Part shown: positions 1 through 7,883 of the stretch, one piece after another
Position numbering within the stretch: position 1 is the stretch's first letter
Layout: the number at the start of each line of letters is the position of its first letter
Assembly: GCA_000703065.1 (NCBI GenBank)
Contig: JNLK01000001.1
Location: 3,246,001 to 3,310,000 of the forward strand
Length of the DNA stretch: 64,000 bases
Reading direction: 5' to 3'
DNA from: Lachnospiraceae bacterium AC2029
Lineage (GTDB): Bacteria; Bacillota; Clostridia; Lachnospirales; Lachnospiraceae
Position numbers and translations under genes: made by a program
The notes under the pieces: generated by a model
Database searches by the model: none
The model's input: only the letters and a program-made list of their open reading frames with translations
Told to the model about the DNA's origin: nothing

Positions 1-2
1 CC

Positions 3-749
3 GCCGGATGGCATGAGCCCCAGGGTAAGGGTGAGAAGCCGAGCATCATGGCAACACTTAAGACGAAGCCCATTGGCAACTACATCGGTATCTGGCTGAT
101 GTTCTACATCAATATCACCTGCGGTCTTGCACTGATCTCTCAGGAGAAGATGATCGTTAAGTGTATCGGACTTGCTGCATCTGCAGGTATCATTTCCACC
201 TTCTCGGCTATCTTCAATGCAGGCGGTCGTCTCGGCTTCTCTGCATGGGCTGATACCATGAAGGATCGTAATACCATTTACAAGCTGATCTTCATCCTGT
301 CCATCGCATTTACGGCAATCGTAATGGTGACACAGGGTATCAAGACCGGCGAGGGAAATACACTGCTGATCATTCTGGTCATTGCCCTGATCATGGTTGT
401 AAACGCAGGCTACGGCGGAGGCTTCTCCAATGTGCCGACACTGCTTTCCGATCACTATGGCATGGGTTCCATATCCGCGATCCACGGTATCACACTTTCT
501 GCATGGGCCTTTGCAGGTCTGACCGGTAACCAGGTGGCTACACTGATCGTTAACAATACCGGTGAATTTATCGAGCGTGTGGATGATGGTAAGATTTCCA
601 TGGTTAACCCGGTAGGATATCAGAATGTGCTTTACTTCACGCTTGCTCTGTATGTAGTAGCGCTTCTGCTTTGTCTCTTCCTGGTTCGTCCTACGGATAA
701 GGCTCTGGAGGCTAAGGCCGCAAAGAAGGCTGCAAAGCAGTCCGCATAA
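3..749 (+). CDS. OFA-family MFS transporter, C-terminal part (5' truncated by window edge)
   Basis: The frame is open to the first base of the window, so this is the 3' part of a longer gene rather than a gene starting at the internal ATG (48). The visible 248 residues carry about six hydrophobic segments, the expected second half of a 12-TM major facilitator. The motif NAGGRLGFSAWAD in the TM8/TM9 loop and the glycine-rich stretch GYGGGFSNVPTLL are typical of the oxalate/formate antiporter (OFA) family in Firmicutes. The protein ends in a Lys/Ala-rich cytoplasmic tail. The substrate cannot be read from the sequence; OFA members carry small organic anions such as oxalate, formate or lactate. 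A strong terminator follows about 75 bases downstream. Confidence 0.85.
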   Translation, partial: AGWHEPQGKGEKPSIMATLKTKPIGNYIGIWLMFYINITCGLALISQEKMIVKCIGLAASAGIISTFSAIFNAGGRLGFSAWADTMKDRNTIYKLIFILSIAFTAIVMVTQGIKTGEGNTLLIILVIALIMVVNAGYGGGFSNVPTLLSDHYGMGSISAIHGITLSAWAFAGLTGNQVATLIVNNTGEFIERVDDGKISMVNPVGYQNVLYFTLALYVVALLLCLFLVRPTDKALEAKAAKKAAKQSA

Positions 750-822
750 TAGACAGGTGATCTGTTCATCGTAGAAAAATGAAAGTGAAATCCCCGTACA
801 ATCGGCAGATTTTACAAAAAAG

Positions 823-852
823 AAGAAGTGGTCCCGCACCACTTCTTTTTTT
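823..852 (+). terminator. Rho-independent terminator after the OFA transporter
   Basis: A perfect 10-bp stem AAGAAGTGGT / ACCACTTCTT with a 5-nt loop is followed directly by a T run. It closes the transporter transcript before the gene starting at 926. Confidence 0.9.
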
Positions 853-925
853 GGTGCAAAACGTGTATAATCATGGAGCATAGCGCCTTTGGGCGGAAAC
901 GAAAAAAGATACGGAAGAACGGATA

Positions 926-1645
926 ATGAAGAAGAAAGCAAAGATCCTGATCGCCGTTGCGATGATCGCTGCTCTGACAGTCGCTCTTGTGATCCTTCTG
1001 CCGGGAAGCGGTAAGGAGGGTGACTCCGGAGAAGCGCCTCCCACGGAGGCGGTGACGGAGGCTGTAACGGAGGCAGTCACAACGGAACAGGCGACGGTGA
1101 CGGAGAGTGCAACTGCATGGGTTCCACCGAGTACCGAGGAACCGACCACGGAGCAGGTGATCGACGGCTCCGGATTCCATAAAGGGAAGCTGGGAAGCAG
1201 CTATGAGATCCCGGAGGGATTTCGCGATGTGTCCCCGGGCAGTACGGAGGACGGATATTACTACATCTATGAAAATCCGGAATATCAGATGACTCTGCAG
1301 GTGGCGGAATTCCGTCTGGAAGAGAAGAACATCAGTTTTGAAACGGAATACACCGTGCTGAAGAACAGGTATAAGAACGATTTGGGAACCACTGTGACCT
1401 GGGATACGAAGGAAGAAAATCATTATGTGTTATCCGGGTACACCGAGGATCGGACCAAGGTGTTCTATGTTGAGGGCTTCAAGCATCCGGACCGGAATGA
1501 GGTTCAGATCTACAGTATTTACCCGAATGACAGTAACAAAGCAACCTGTGATGCCTGCCTGGAAACCCTGCAGGATACGCTTCAGTATAATTTTGTGTCC
1601 GATCCGGGCCGGAATACGGAGGAAGAAGACAGTGAAACCGAGTGA
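926..1645 (+). CDS. Membrane-anchored protein with Thr/Glu-rich linker, unknown function
   Basis: I do not recognise a family. The 239-residue product has a Lys-rich N-terminus and one hydrophobic segment (about residues 6-26) with no clear lipobox, so it is probably an N-terminal signal anchor with the rest outside the cell. Residues 35-78 are a low-complexity linker of repeated TEAVTEAV-like units. The remaining 150 residues look like a compact soluble alpha/beta domain with many aromatic residues (GYYYIYENPEY), somewhat like PsbP-type surface domains, but this is a guess. The gene overlaps the next one (GTG at 1632), so the two are translationally coupled. A TATAAT hexamer at 866-871 may be the -10 box, but no good -35 was found. 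Confidence 0.7.
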   Translation: MKKKAKILIAVAMIAALTVALVILLPGSGKEGDSGEAPPTEAVTEAVTEAVTTEQATVTESATAWVPPSTEEPTTEQVIDGSGFHKGKLGSSYEIPEGFRDVSPGSTEDGYYYIYENPEYQMTLQVAEFRLEEKNISFETEYTVLKNRYKNDLGTTVTWDTKEENHYVLSGYTEDRTKVFYVEGFKHPDRNEVQIYSIYPNDSNKATCDACLETLQDTLQYNFVSDPGRNTEEEDSETE

Positions 1646-2846
1646 TATCAGTGAGATCAAGCATTTATATCAGTTAGATCCGGAACGCTGCGGGATCCAC
1701 AGGATCAGCGGCTGCTATGTGAACGGAGAGAAGACACGGGTAGTGGAATTCACGGAGAATTTCCTGACACTTCCCGAGGAGGAACGCTTTAAATACCTGG
1801 AGATCTTCCGGAAGACCCTTTCCGGTACCAGAGACAGGAATCTGCTTCTGCTCCGGCCGAGACAGGTACACAGGGAGGATCATTCCGGGGATATGACGGG
1901 AGAAGAGGTGAAGCTTCTTCAGACCCTGATCGAAACGGATCTGAAGGACGAAGCAGTCCTGAAGGAATTCTATGACCGGGTGATCGAACATTTTCAATAT
2001 ATTGATAACTATCTGATCCTTCTGGCAAGACAGAATTATGATGTCCCGGGGAAGACCCTGGACGGTCTGGAGCTGGAGGATGCTTCCGAGGAGGTTTATC
2101 GTCATGTGCTCTGCGCCATCTGTCCCGTGAAGCCCACAAAGCCGGGACTTGGCTATGATCCGACGGATAAGGCCTTTCATAACCTGACTCCCGGACAGAT
2201 CGTGGAGCTTCCCATGAACGGATTCCTGTATCCGGCATTTGTGGAACGCTCGGCAGATCCGGATATGGTGCTTTACTATTCAAAGGATACGGTGGATATC
2301 CGGCCCGGTTTTGCCGATGCTGTACTGGGAAGCGGTACGCCTTTGGCCGCAAACGGTCAGAAGGAGAGCTTCACGGAGCTTCTGACGGAGACCCTGGGGG
2401 AGGAAGGTGACCTGTCCACCGTGCTTCAGATCCAGGACAGTCTCCGGGAAATCGTGAAGGAGAAGAAGGAAGAGCAGGAAAGCCCGGTCCTGAATAAGGA
2501 GGATGTACGGGTGATCCTTTCGGATTGCGGCGTGGCAGAGGAACGTCTGAAGGACTTCGATGAGCGCTTCGATGCGGTATTCACCGTGCAGGAGCAGCCT
2601 GAAACGGAAAAGGATGAGACGGCACTTTCCCGTTATCCGGAGGATGTCCCCATCGAGGACAGGATATTCGTGGCCTCGAACCTGGTTCCCGGACGGAAGC
2701 TGGAGGTGAAAAATGCGGACTTCACCATCAGGATCAACACCGACCGGACGGAGCTTCTGGAAACTCGGGTGATCGACGGAAAGAAATGTCTTGTGATCGA
2801 GCTGGAGGACGGTGTGTCCGTAAATGGGATCCCCATTGGGATCTGA
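1632..2846 (+). CDS. DUF4317 family protein
   Basis: The 404-residue product matches the DUF4317 family of Clostridia: N-terminal KPSDISEIKHLYQLD, the segment RISGCYVNGEK, and the central EVYRHVLCAICPVKPTKPGLGY with its two cysteines. Function is unknown; no membrane segment or signal peptide is visible, so it is expected in the cytoplasm. I chose the GTG at 1632 because GGAGGAAGAAG sits just upstream and the family begins at this residue; the open frame extends further upstream only as a second frame of the preceding gene. It overlaps that gene by 14 bases and is followed 18 bases later by an alpha/beta hydrolase, suggesting an operon. Confidence 0.85.
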   Translation: MKPSDISEIKHLYQLDPERCGIHRISGCYVNGEKTRVVEFTENFLTLPEEERFKYLEIFRKTLSGTRDRNLLLLRPRQVHREDHSGDMTGEEVKLLQTLIETDLKDEAVLKEFYDRVIEHFQYIDNYLILLARQNYDVPGKTLDGLELEDASEEVYRHVLCAICPVKPTKPGLGYDPTDKAFHNLTPGQIVELPMNGFLYPAFVERSADPDMVLYYSKDTVDIRPGFADAVLGSGTPLAANGQKESFTELLTETLGEEGDLSTVLQIQDSLREIVKEKKEEQESPVLNKEDVRVILSDCGVAEERLKDFDERFDAVFTVQEQPETEKDETALSRYPEDVPIEDRIFVASNLVPGRKLEVKNADFTIRINTDRTELLETRVIDGKKCLVIELEDGVSVNGIPIGI

Positions 2847-2864
2847 CAAGAAAAGGAGGAGCCT

Positions 2865-3968
2865 ATGAAGAACGGTACAAAAATCCTGGCAGGTCTTGGC
2901 GGCCTGGCTGCCCTCTGGGGCGTTTCCGGATATGTGGTGGTGCGTAAGGCATATGACAGGGTATTTTCAAGAAGTGCGCTGCTGAAGTATTCGACGGAAA
3001 TGACTTTTGCCGAGTATGAGAAGCTTTATCCGGGTAAATATACGAGAAGATCCGTACAGTTTCCTTCCGGGGGACTTATGCTGCAGGGCTATCTCTACGG
3101 CGAAGACAGGGGAAAGGGGCTGATCGTCTGCTCCCATGGTGTCTTCGCAGGACATGAGAGTTATATCGGCGGTATCCTCAATCTGGTGGACCGGGGTTAT
3201 CTGGTCTTTGGATTTGACAATACAGGCAGTTGTGAAAGTCCGGGGGATTCCGGCAAGGGACTTCAGCAGGGACCATTGGATCTGTCTGCGGCGCTGGACT
3301 ATGTGGAAAGCCAGCCGGAGCTGGCGGAGCTTCCGAGATTTCTGTTCGGACACAGCTGGGGCGGTTATTCCGTATGTGCGGTCCTCAAGCTGGGCCATAA
3401 GGTGGACGGAGTGATCTCCATCTCGGGATTCTCCGAGCCGGTACAGGTAACTGCAGAAATGGGTGACAGCCAGTTCGGACCGATCTCCCGTCTGGCATAT
3501 CCCATGATCGGACTGGAGAACCGGAGAAGATTCGGAGAAAATGCCGGACTTTCCGCCATCGACGGGATCAACGGGTGTGATACGCCGATCCTGATCATGC
3601 ATGGAGCAGGTGATAACTACGTGCGCGTTGACGGTGCCGGGATCATTAACCATCAGGATGAGATCACGAATCCGAATGTGACGTTTCGTTTTCTGGATTA
3701 TCCGGGACGGAACGGACATAATGATATCTTCCTTTCGGAGGAAGCCCAGATCAGGAGACAGGAGCTTCTGGACCGCCTTGAGGAGCCCGTGAAGGAGCAT
3801 CATGTAAAGAACTACTGGGATCTTCCGGACGAAGTACAGGAGGAGTACTTCCGTGATTTTGACAAGAGTGTCACTTCTCAGGTGAACACGGAGCTTTTTG
3901 ACGATATCGACCGGTATCTGATGGGACTCCTGCAGAATATGAAACAGAAGGATGACAGACCGGAATAA
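2865..3968 (+). CDS. Alpha/beta hydrolase with N-terminal membrane anchor
   Basis: A 367-residue alpha/beta-hydrolase-fold protein. Residues 8-26 form a hydrophobic anchor. The nucleophile elbow GHSWGGYS gives Ser164; CSHGVFAGHES (about 89-99) is the oxyanion-hole strand; ILIMHGAGDNYV contains the probable acid and GRNGHND the probable histidine of the triad. This resembles surface-tethered lysophospholipase/esterase-like enzymes of Firmicutes; the substrate is not known. The ribosome binding site AAGGAGG precedes the ATG. It lies between the DUF4317 gene and another membrane protein, with 14-18 base gaps, so it is probably in the same operon. Confidence 0.85.
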   Translation: MKNGTKILAGLGGLAALWGVSGYVVVRKAYDRVFSRSALLKYSTEMTFAEYEKLYPGKYTRRSVQFPSGGLMLQGYLYGEDRGKGLIVCSHGVFAGHESYIGGILNLVDRGYLVFGFDNTGSCESPGDSGKGLQQGPLDLSAALDYVESQPELAELPRFLFGHSWGGYSVCAVLKLGHKVDGVISISGFSEPVQVTAEMGDSQFGPISRLAYPMIGLENRRRFGENAGLSAIDGINGCDTPILIMHGAGDNYVRVDGAGIINHQDEITNPNVTFRFLDYPGRNGHNDIFLSEEAQIRRQELLDRLEEPVKEHHVKNYWDLPDEVQEEYFRDFDKSVTSQVNTELFDDIDRYLMGLLQNMKQKDDRPE

Positions 3969-3982
3969 GGGGATGAACGACT

Positions 3983-5059
3983 ATGCAGCACAGCTTTCGT
4001 AAGCTGCTGAGAAAAAATCTTTTATATATGGCATTTCCGGTGGTTCTGATCCTGTCGGCGTTTCTGCTCCTGCTTTTTCAGGTGTCGCGTCTGGAGGCTT
4101 TCCAGACCCACACAATGGACGATCCGTCACAGATAAGGGAGTATTATAATTCCGGTCAGAAAAATGTGGCAGTGACCCTTGACGGTCTGAAAGGGACCGG
4201 AGTTTCCGTGAAGGAGGGCGAGGATGAGATCGCCGAGTACTATTACTATGTGAGCGGGAACCGGATACAGCTTGTGCTTCTTTCGGATCAGACTGCAAAG
4301 AAGCTCAGGACAAATGATGTAAAGTCCCTTGATATGCATGCCGAGATCGTGAAGGATGAGGTGACGGCAGGCTATCTGGAACGGGAGTACGCAAATTCCC
4401 TGGGGATCGACCGGGATGAGATGGAAGGCTTCTGTTCGGAGTATATTTTCGATGAGACCGGCTATCCTCTGTTCAGGATCCGCCTGATCCGGATATCCTC
4501 CATCGGAGTGGCAGTCCTGCTGGGAATCTTGATGCTGTACGTCATTCTGGCTACGGCATTTCCGGCGTTGAACCACGAGGCCCGTGTGCTGAGAAAGTTC
4601 GGTCCCGTGGGTCGGTATATCCGGAAACTGGACCGTGAGATGGAGAAGAAGCTGAGGTTTCATCAGGATAATGTCACCGTGACCGAGAACTTCCTGATCG
4701 TATCCTACCTCAGCCGGATCGATGTGGTCCGGATCGATGACATCAAGTATCTTTCAAAGCATGTGGAGAAGAGGAAGAGAGGACTGGCCCGTCCGATCCA
4801 TGTTTATCGTCTGACGGCCTCCAATGCGGATGATCTTTATTTCGAGGCTGACTTCTTTGATGAGGAGATCATTAACGATGTGATCTATTTCATGCGCGGG
4901 GAACCGCTTCTGGAATATGAGGAGCATGTTCTGAAGGAAAAGGAAGAAGAGGAAAATGAGATAGCCGAGCAGCAGCAGGAATCAGATATGCTGGCGGAGG
5001 AAGAGGGCCGGGAGTCCGAACAGGAGATAGAGGATCTTTTTGAGGATGAGAATGAATAA
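3983..5059 (+). CDS. Two-TM membrane protein with acidic C-terminus, unknown function
   Basis: Not recognised. The 358-residue product has a hydrophobic segment at about residues 14-34, an extracytoplasmic-looking domain of about 130 residues, and a second hydrophobic segment (about 170-195). A cytoplasmic domain follows with a PH-like run of alternating strands (NFLIVSYLSRIDVVRIDDI). The last 50 residues are strongly acidic (Glu-rich, EQQQE and EEEGRESEQE). The topology suggests a sensor or scaffold with both faces, but no catalytic motif was seen. It is the last gene of the 926-5059 cluster and is followed by a strong terminator. Confidence 0.75.
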   Translation: MQHSFRKLLRKNLLYMAFPVVLILSAFLLLLFQVSRLEAFQTHTMDDPSQIREYYNSGQKNVAVTLDGLKGTGVSVKEGEDEIAEYYYYVSGNRIQLVLLSDQTAKKLRTNDVKSLDMHAEIVKDEVTAGYLEREYANSLGIDRDEMEGFCSEYIFDETGYPLFRIRLIRISSIGVAVLLGILMLYVILATAFPALNHEARVLRKFGPVGRYIRKLDREMEKKLRFHQDNVTVTENFLIVSYLSRIDVVRIDDIKYLSKHVEKRKRGLARPIHVYRLTASNADDLYFEADFFDEEIINDVIYFMRGEPLLEYEEHVLKEKEEEENEIAEQQQESDMLAEEEGRESEQEIEDLFEDENE

Positions 5060-5083
5060 CGAGATCCTTTTGTGAAGGTTATG

Positions 5084-5132
5084 AAAGAGGAGCGGGAATT
5101 CCTGATTCAGGGATTCCCGCTCCTCTTTCTTT
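5084..5132. terminator. Bidirectional terminator between convergent genes
   Basis: A long stem (AAAGAGGAGCGGGAAT... pairing with ...ATTCCCGCTCCTCTTT, loop around 5101-5109) is flanked by A-rich and T-rich sequence. It lies between the plus-strand cluster ending at 5059 and the minus-strand gene ending at 5178, so it can serve both. Confidence 0.88.
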
Positions 5133-5177
5133 AATGGAAGATACGATCCTTTGGCGGTCGTATCCTTCAACCGGAGA

Positions 5178-5663
5178 TTAGTCCAGTTCGATATTCTCCG
5201 TTGCGTCGGAGACTGCATCGGCAGCTGTCTCAACAGCTTCTTCAGCCTTGGCTTCAACAGCATCAACGGCATCCTCTGCCTTCTCTTCAACGGCTTCAAC
5301 AGCTTCCTCAGCCTTGTCGTCAATTGCATCGAGGTTTACATAATCGCGGTCGCCCTCGGCTGCTTCGTCGAGGATGATCTCGTCCTCGGCAACAGCCTCA
5401 TCATCAGCGGCGCCCCATTTCTCAGAAGCTAATTCCTTAACGGTCTTGGCTGTTTCGGAAACTTTCTTTGCAGCCTCGATGGTCGTGTTCTTAACGGTTG
5501 CTGTAGCCTTTTCCATCTTGCTGTCCACATCGTACTTCTCGTTGGCCTTCTTATAGGTCTCGGTCTCTTTGATCTCATCCTTGAAGAGAGAGTATACGCC
5601 CGCAACTGCGACAGCAGCAATACCTAACTTAAATACGCCCCCCACAAACTTTCCGAGTCTCAT
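5178..5663 (-). CDS. Small Ala/Glu-rich coiled protein with N-terminal hydrophobic segment
   Basis: The 161-residue product starts with a short hydrophobic stretch (residues 5-26, GGVFKLGIAAVAVAGVYSLF), then a lysine-containing helical part rich in ATVKNT/AKKVSETAKT motifs. It ends in about 60 residues of Glu/Asp/Ala/Val repeats (units such as KAEEAVEAVEE and KAEDAVDAVEA). It resembles YtxH/LEA-like stress or envelope-associated helical proteins, but no family is certain. A very good ribosome binding site (AGGAGGGG on the minus strand) precedes the ATG. It is divergent from the MutS-like gene and ends at the shared terminator. Confidence 0.75.
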   Translation of the reverse strand: MRLGKFVGGVFKLGIAAVAVAGVYSLFKDEIKETETYKKANEKYDVDSKMEKATATVKNTTIEAAKKVSETAKTVKELASEKWGAADDEAVAEDEIILDEAAEGDRDYVNLDAIDDKAEEAVEAVEEKAEDAVDAVEAKAEEAVETAADAVSDATENIELD

Positions 5664-5719
5664 AGTAACCCCTCCTGTTCTGAAAAATTAATGTAATGAT
5701 GCCGGGGTCACCCCCAACC

Positions 5720-5749
5720 ATGATACCTCGGCACAGACCTTGGTATCAT
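5720..5749. promoter_or_regulatory. Inverted repeat in divergent intergenic region
   Basis: ATGATACC (5720-5727) and GGTATCAT (5742-5749) form a perfect 8-bp inverted repeat with a 14-base spacer. It sits between the divergent genes at 5663 and 5881. It could be an operator or a minor hairpin; no matching regulator is apparent. Confidence 0.35.
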
Positions 5750-5880
5750 TCAGTATTTTACAGCAGAGGGGAGAAAAAAGCAAGAAAAGGTAGAAAATGA
5801 AGTGGGTTTCGGTTATAATTTTCGGGTATAGCGAACTGTCGGTCCGGCTGTGCCGGAACGAGCAGAGAGAGGAATAAGAA

Positions 5881-7719
5881 TTGATTATGGATAATGCGTT
5901 GGAAGAGTTTTATCGGAAAGAGCAGGAGAAGGACGAGGCTGAAAGACAGGTCCTTCAGAAGTCTTATGACCGGATCGCGTGGCTTCGGCTGGTGGCGTTC
6001 CTCGGTATCGTGATCCTCCTGTATCTCGGACTTACGGAACGTCCCGGAAAGGAACTGTATCTGATCGGAGGGATCGTCTGCATTGTGATCTTCCTGGTAC
6101 TGATCCGGATCCACGACGGGATCGAGAAGAAGCAGCGACTCCTGGCAGCCCGTGCGGCAGTGGTAGAAGCCTACCCGGCGCGGTTCGGAACCGGCTGGCG
6201 TGAGTTTCCGGATGACGGAAGCGGATTTCTGGGGAAGAAGGACACGGTGGTAAAGGATCTGGATCTGCTGGGACCCGGCTCCCTTTATCAGATGATCAGC
6301 ATCTGCCGGTCTGCTTACGGAAAATGGCGGCTTGCCGATGTCCTGAAGGATCCGTATACGGTGATCGAAGACAGAAGCGAGAGGCAGGAGGCGATCCGAG
6401 AGCTGGCGGAGAAACCGCAGTTTCTTCTGGACTATGAATCCGTGGTGCATCAGGCCTTCGATGACAGCAGAAGACACCCCACCAGAGATGAGGAGAAGAA
6501 GCGTCCCGGAAATACCTACAAGCCCGGCAGGATCCGTTTTGCCGGCTGGATGGCGATCCTGATGATCCTTGTTCCCGCCGCAAATGTGGCAGTGATCGCC
6601 GCTATCCTGGTCGGCCTGATCCAGCCTGCCTGGGTATTGGTATCATTCCTTGTGGGTTATATGATCACCGCAGGATGTAAGGCCAAGCTGGAGGAACAGA
6701 CGAAGGGGATCTTCGCCTCGGAAATGACCAGCGGACAGGTATACCCGATCTTTAAAAGGATAGAAGACGAAGAATTCAAGTCGGTACGTCTGACGGAGAT
6801 CCGTAACCGTGTGGCCGGAAATGACGGTATGCTGGTTGCACAGAAGAAGCTGTCACGGCTGGCAGACCTGAAGAATCTTGATTATAATCCGGTGGTGGGA
6901 ATGCTGCTCACCGGTTTTGTGGGCTGGGATTTCTTCCTGGCATTTATGGCGACCCGCTGGGACCGGAACCATGGAGAAGCCTTTGCCGGAAGCTTTGACA
7001 TCGTGGCTGAGCTGGAGGAACTCGGAAGTCTCGCGGTTCTCTCTATCGTACGACCGACCTGTACACCGGTGCTTTCGGAGGAGGAGCAGGGACTTCATTT
7101 CCATGAGCTTTCCCATCCTCTGCTGGATCCTGAGACCGTTGTGGCAAATGATGCGGATCTGGCATCCCCGCTGACAATCATCACGGGTTCGAATATGTCC
7201 GGAAAGACTACATTTCTCCGGACCGTTGCCATCAATCTGGTGCTTTCCTATGTGGGAGCAGGAACCACCGCAAAGGATTTTATCTCCGGTTATCGGAAGC
7301 TCTTTACATCCATGCGTGTGCAGGATGATGTGGCGGGCGGTATCTCCACCTTCTATGCGGAGATCCTCCGGATCAAGGAAATGGCGGAATATATCAGCGA
7401 TAAGAAGGGTATCCCCGCCCTGTGCCTGATCGATGAGATCTTTAAGGGGACCAACTCTGCAGACCGTATCGTGGGTGCCGAGGAGGCGCTGAAGAAGCTT
7501 TCCAAGGATGGCAGCATGGTGATCGTATCCACCCATGACTTTGAACTCTGTGAACTGAAACAGGAGAACGGAGATCCGGCAGAGAATTACCATTTTGAAG
7601 AGTCCTATGAGGACGATAAGCTTGTGTTCGATTACACGATGAAGGACGGTCCGTGTACCACCAGAAATGCCAGAGCGCTTCTTACTCTGGCGGGCCTGAT
7701 GGGCAGTGCGGAGCAGTAG
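5881..7719 (+). CDS. Membrane-anchored MutS-like ATPase
   Basis: The 612-residue product has the C-terminal MutS ATPase domain: Walker A GSNMSGKTTFLRT (about residue 436), Walker B CLIDEIFKGTNSADR (about 513-527) and the STHDFELCEL segment. It lacks the N-terminal mismatch-binding domains of MutS. The first half instead contains two hydrophobic segments (about 31-52 and 59-79) and a hydrophobic pair around 218-264, so it is probably tethered to the membrane. Such short MutS-related proteins are widespread in Clostridia and Bacteroidetes and their role is not established; classical mismatch repair is unlikely without the recognition domain. Start: TTG at 5881 lies 8 bases after AGAGAGG; the ATG at 5887 is an alternative. 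Confidence 0.85.
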   Translation: MIMDNALEEFYRKEQEKDEAERQVLQKSYDRIAWLRLVAFLGIVILLYLGLTERPGKELYLIGGIVCIVIFLVLIRIHDGIEKKQRLLAARAAVVEAYPARFGTGWREFPDDGSGFLGKKDTVVKDLDLLGPGSLYQMISICRSAYGKWRLADVLKDPYTVIEDRSERQEAIRELAEKPQFLLDYESVVHQAFDDSRRHPTRDEEKKRPGNTYKPGRIRFAGWMAILMILVPAANVAVIAAILVGLIQPAWVLVSFLVGYMITAGCKAKLEEQTKGIFASEMTSGQVYPIFKRIEDEEFKSVRLTEIRNRVAGNDGMLVAQKKLSRLADLKNLDYNPVVGMLLTGFVGWDFFLAFMATRWDRNHGEAFAGSFDIVAELEELGSLAVLSIVRPTCTPVLSEEEQGLHFHELSHPLLDPETVVANDADLASPLTIITGSNMSGKTTFLRTVAINLVLSYVGAGTTAKDFISGYRKLFTSMRVQDDVAGGISTFYAEILRIKEMAEYISDKKGIPALCLIDEIFKGTNSADRIVGAEEALKKLSKDGSMVIVSTHDFELCELKQENGDPAENYHFEESYEDDKLVFDYTMKDGPCTTRNARALLTLAGLMGSAEQ

Positions 7720-7795
7720 AGCCGGATAATCAGCATTATGACGGAGGTTTGTACAAATTTCCCAAATAATGTTATATAATTTCGACAATATGCCG

Positions 7796-7824
7796 TTGAC
7801 TATTCTTCCCGAGTTATGTAAAAT
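7796..7824 (+). promoter_or_regulatory. Strong sigma-A-type promoter for the 695-aa protein gene
   Basis: TTGACT (7796-7801), a 17-base spacer and TAAAAT (7819-7824) match the housekeeping consensus closely. The predicted transcript starts about 50 bases before the ATG at 7884. Confidence 0.8.
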
Positions 7825-7883
7825 GTCTATTAGGATTGCACTTTTATGCATGTTACTTATGAAAGAAGTGAGGAGGAGAAGAC

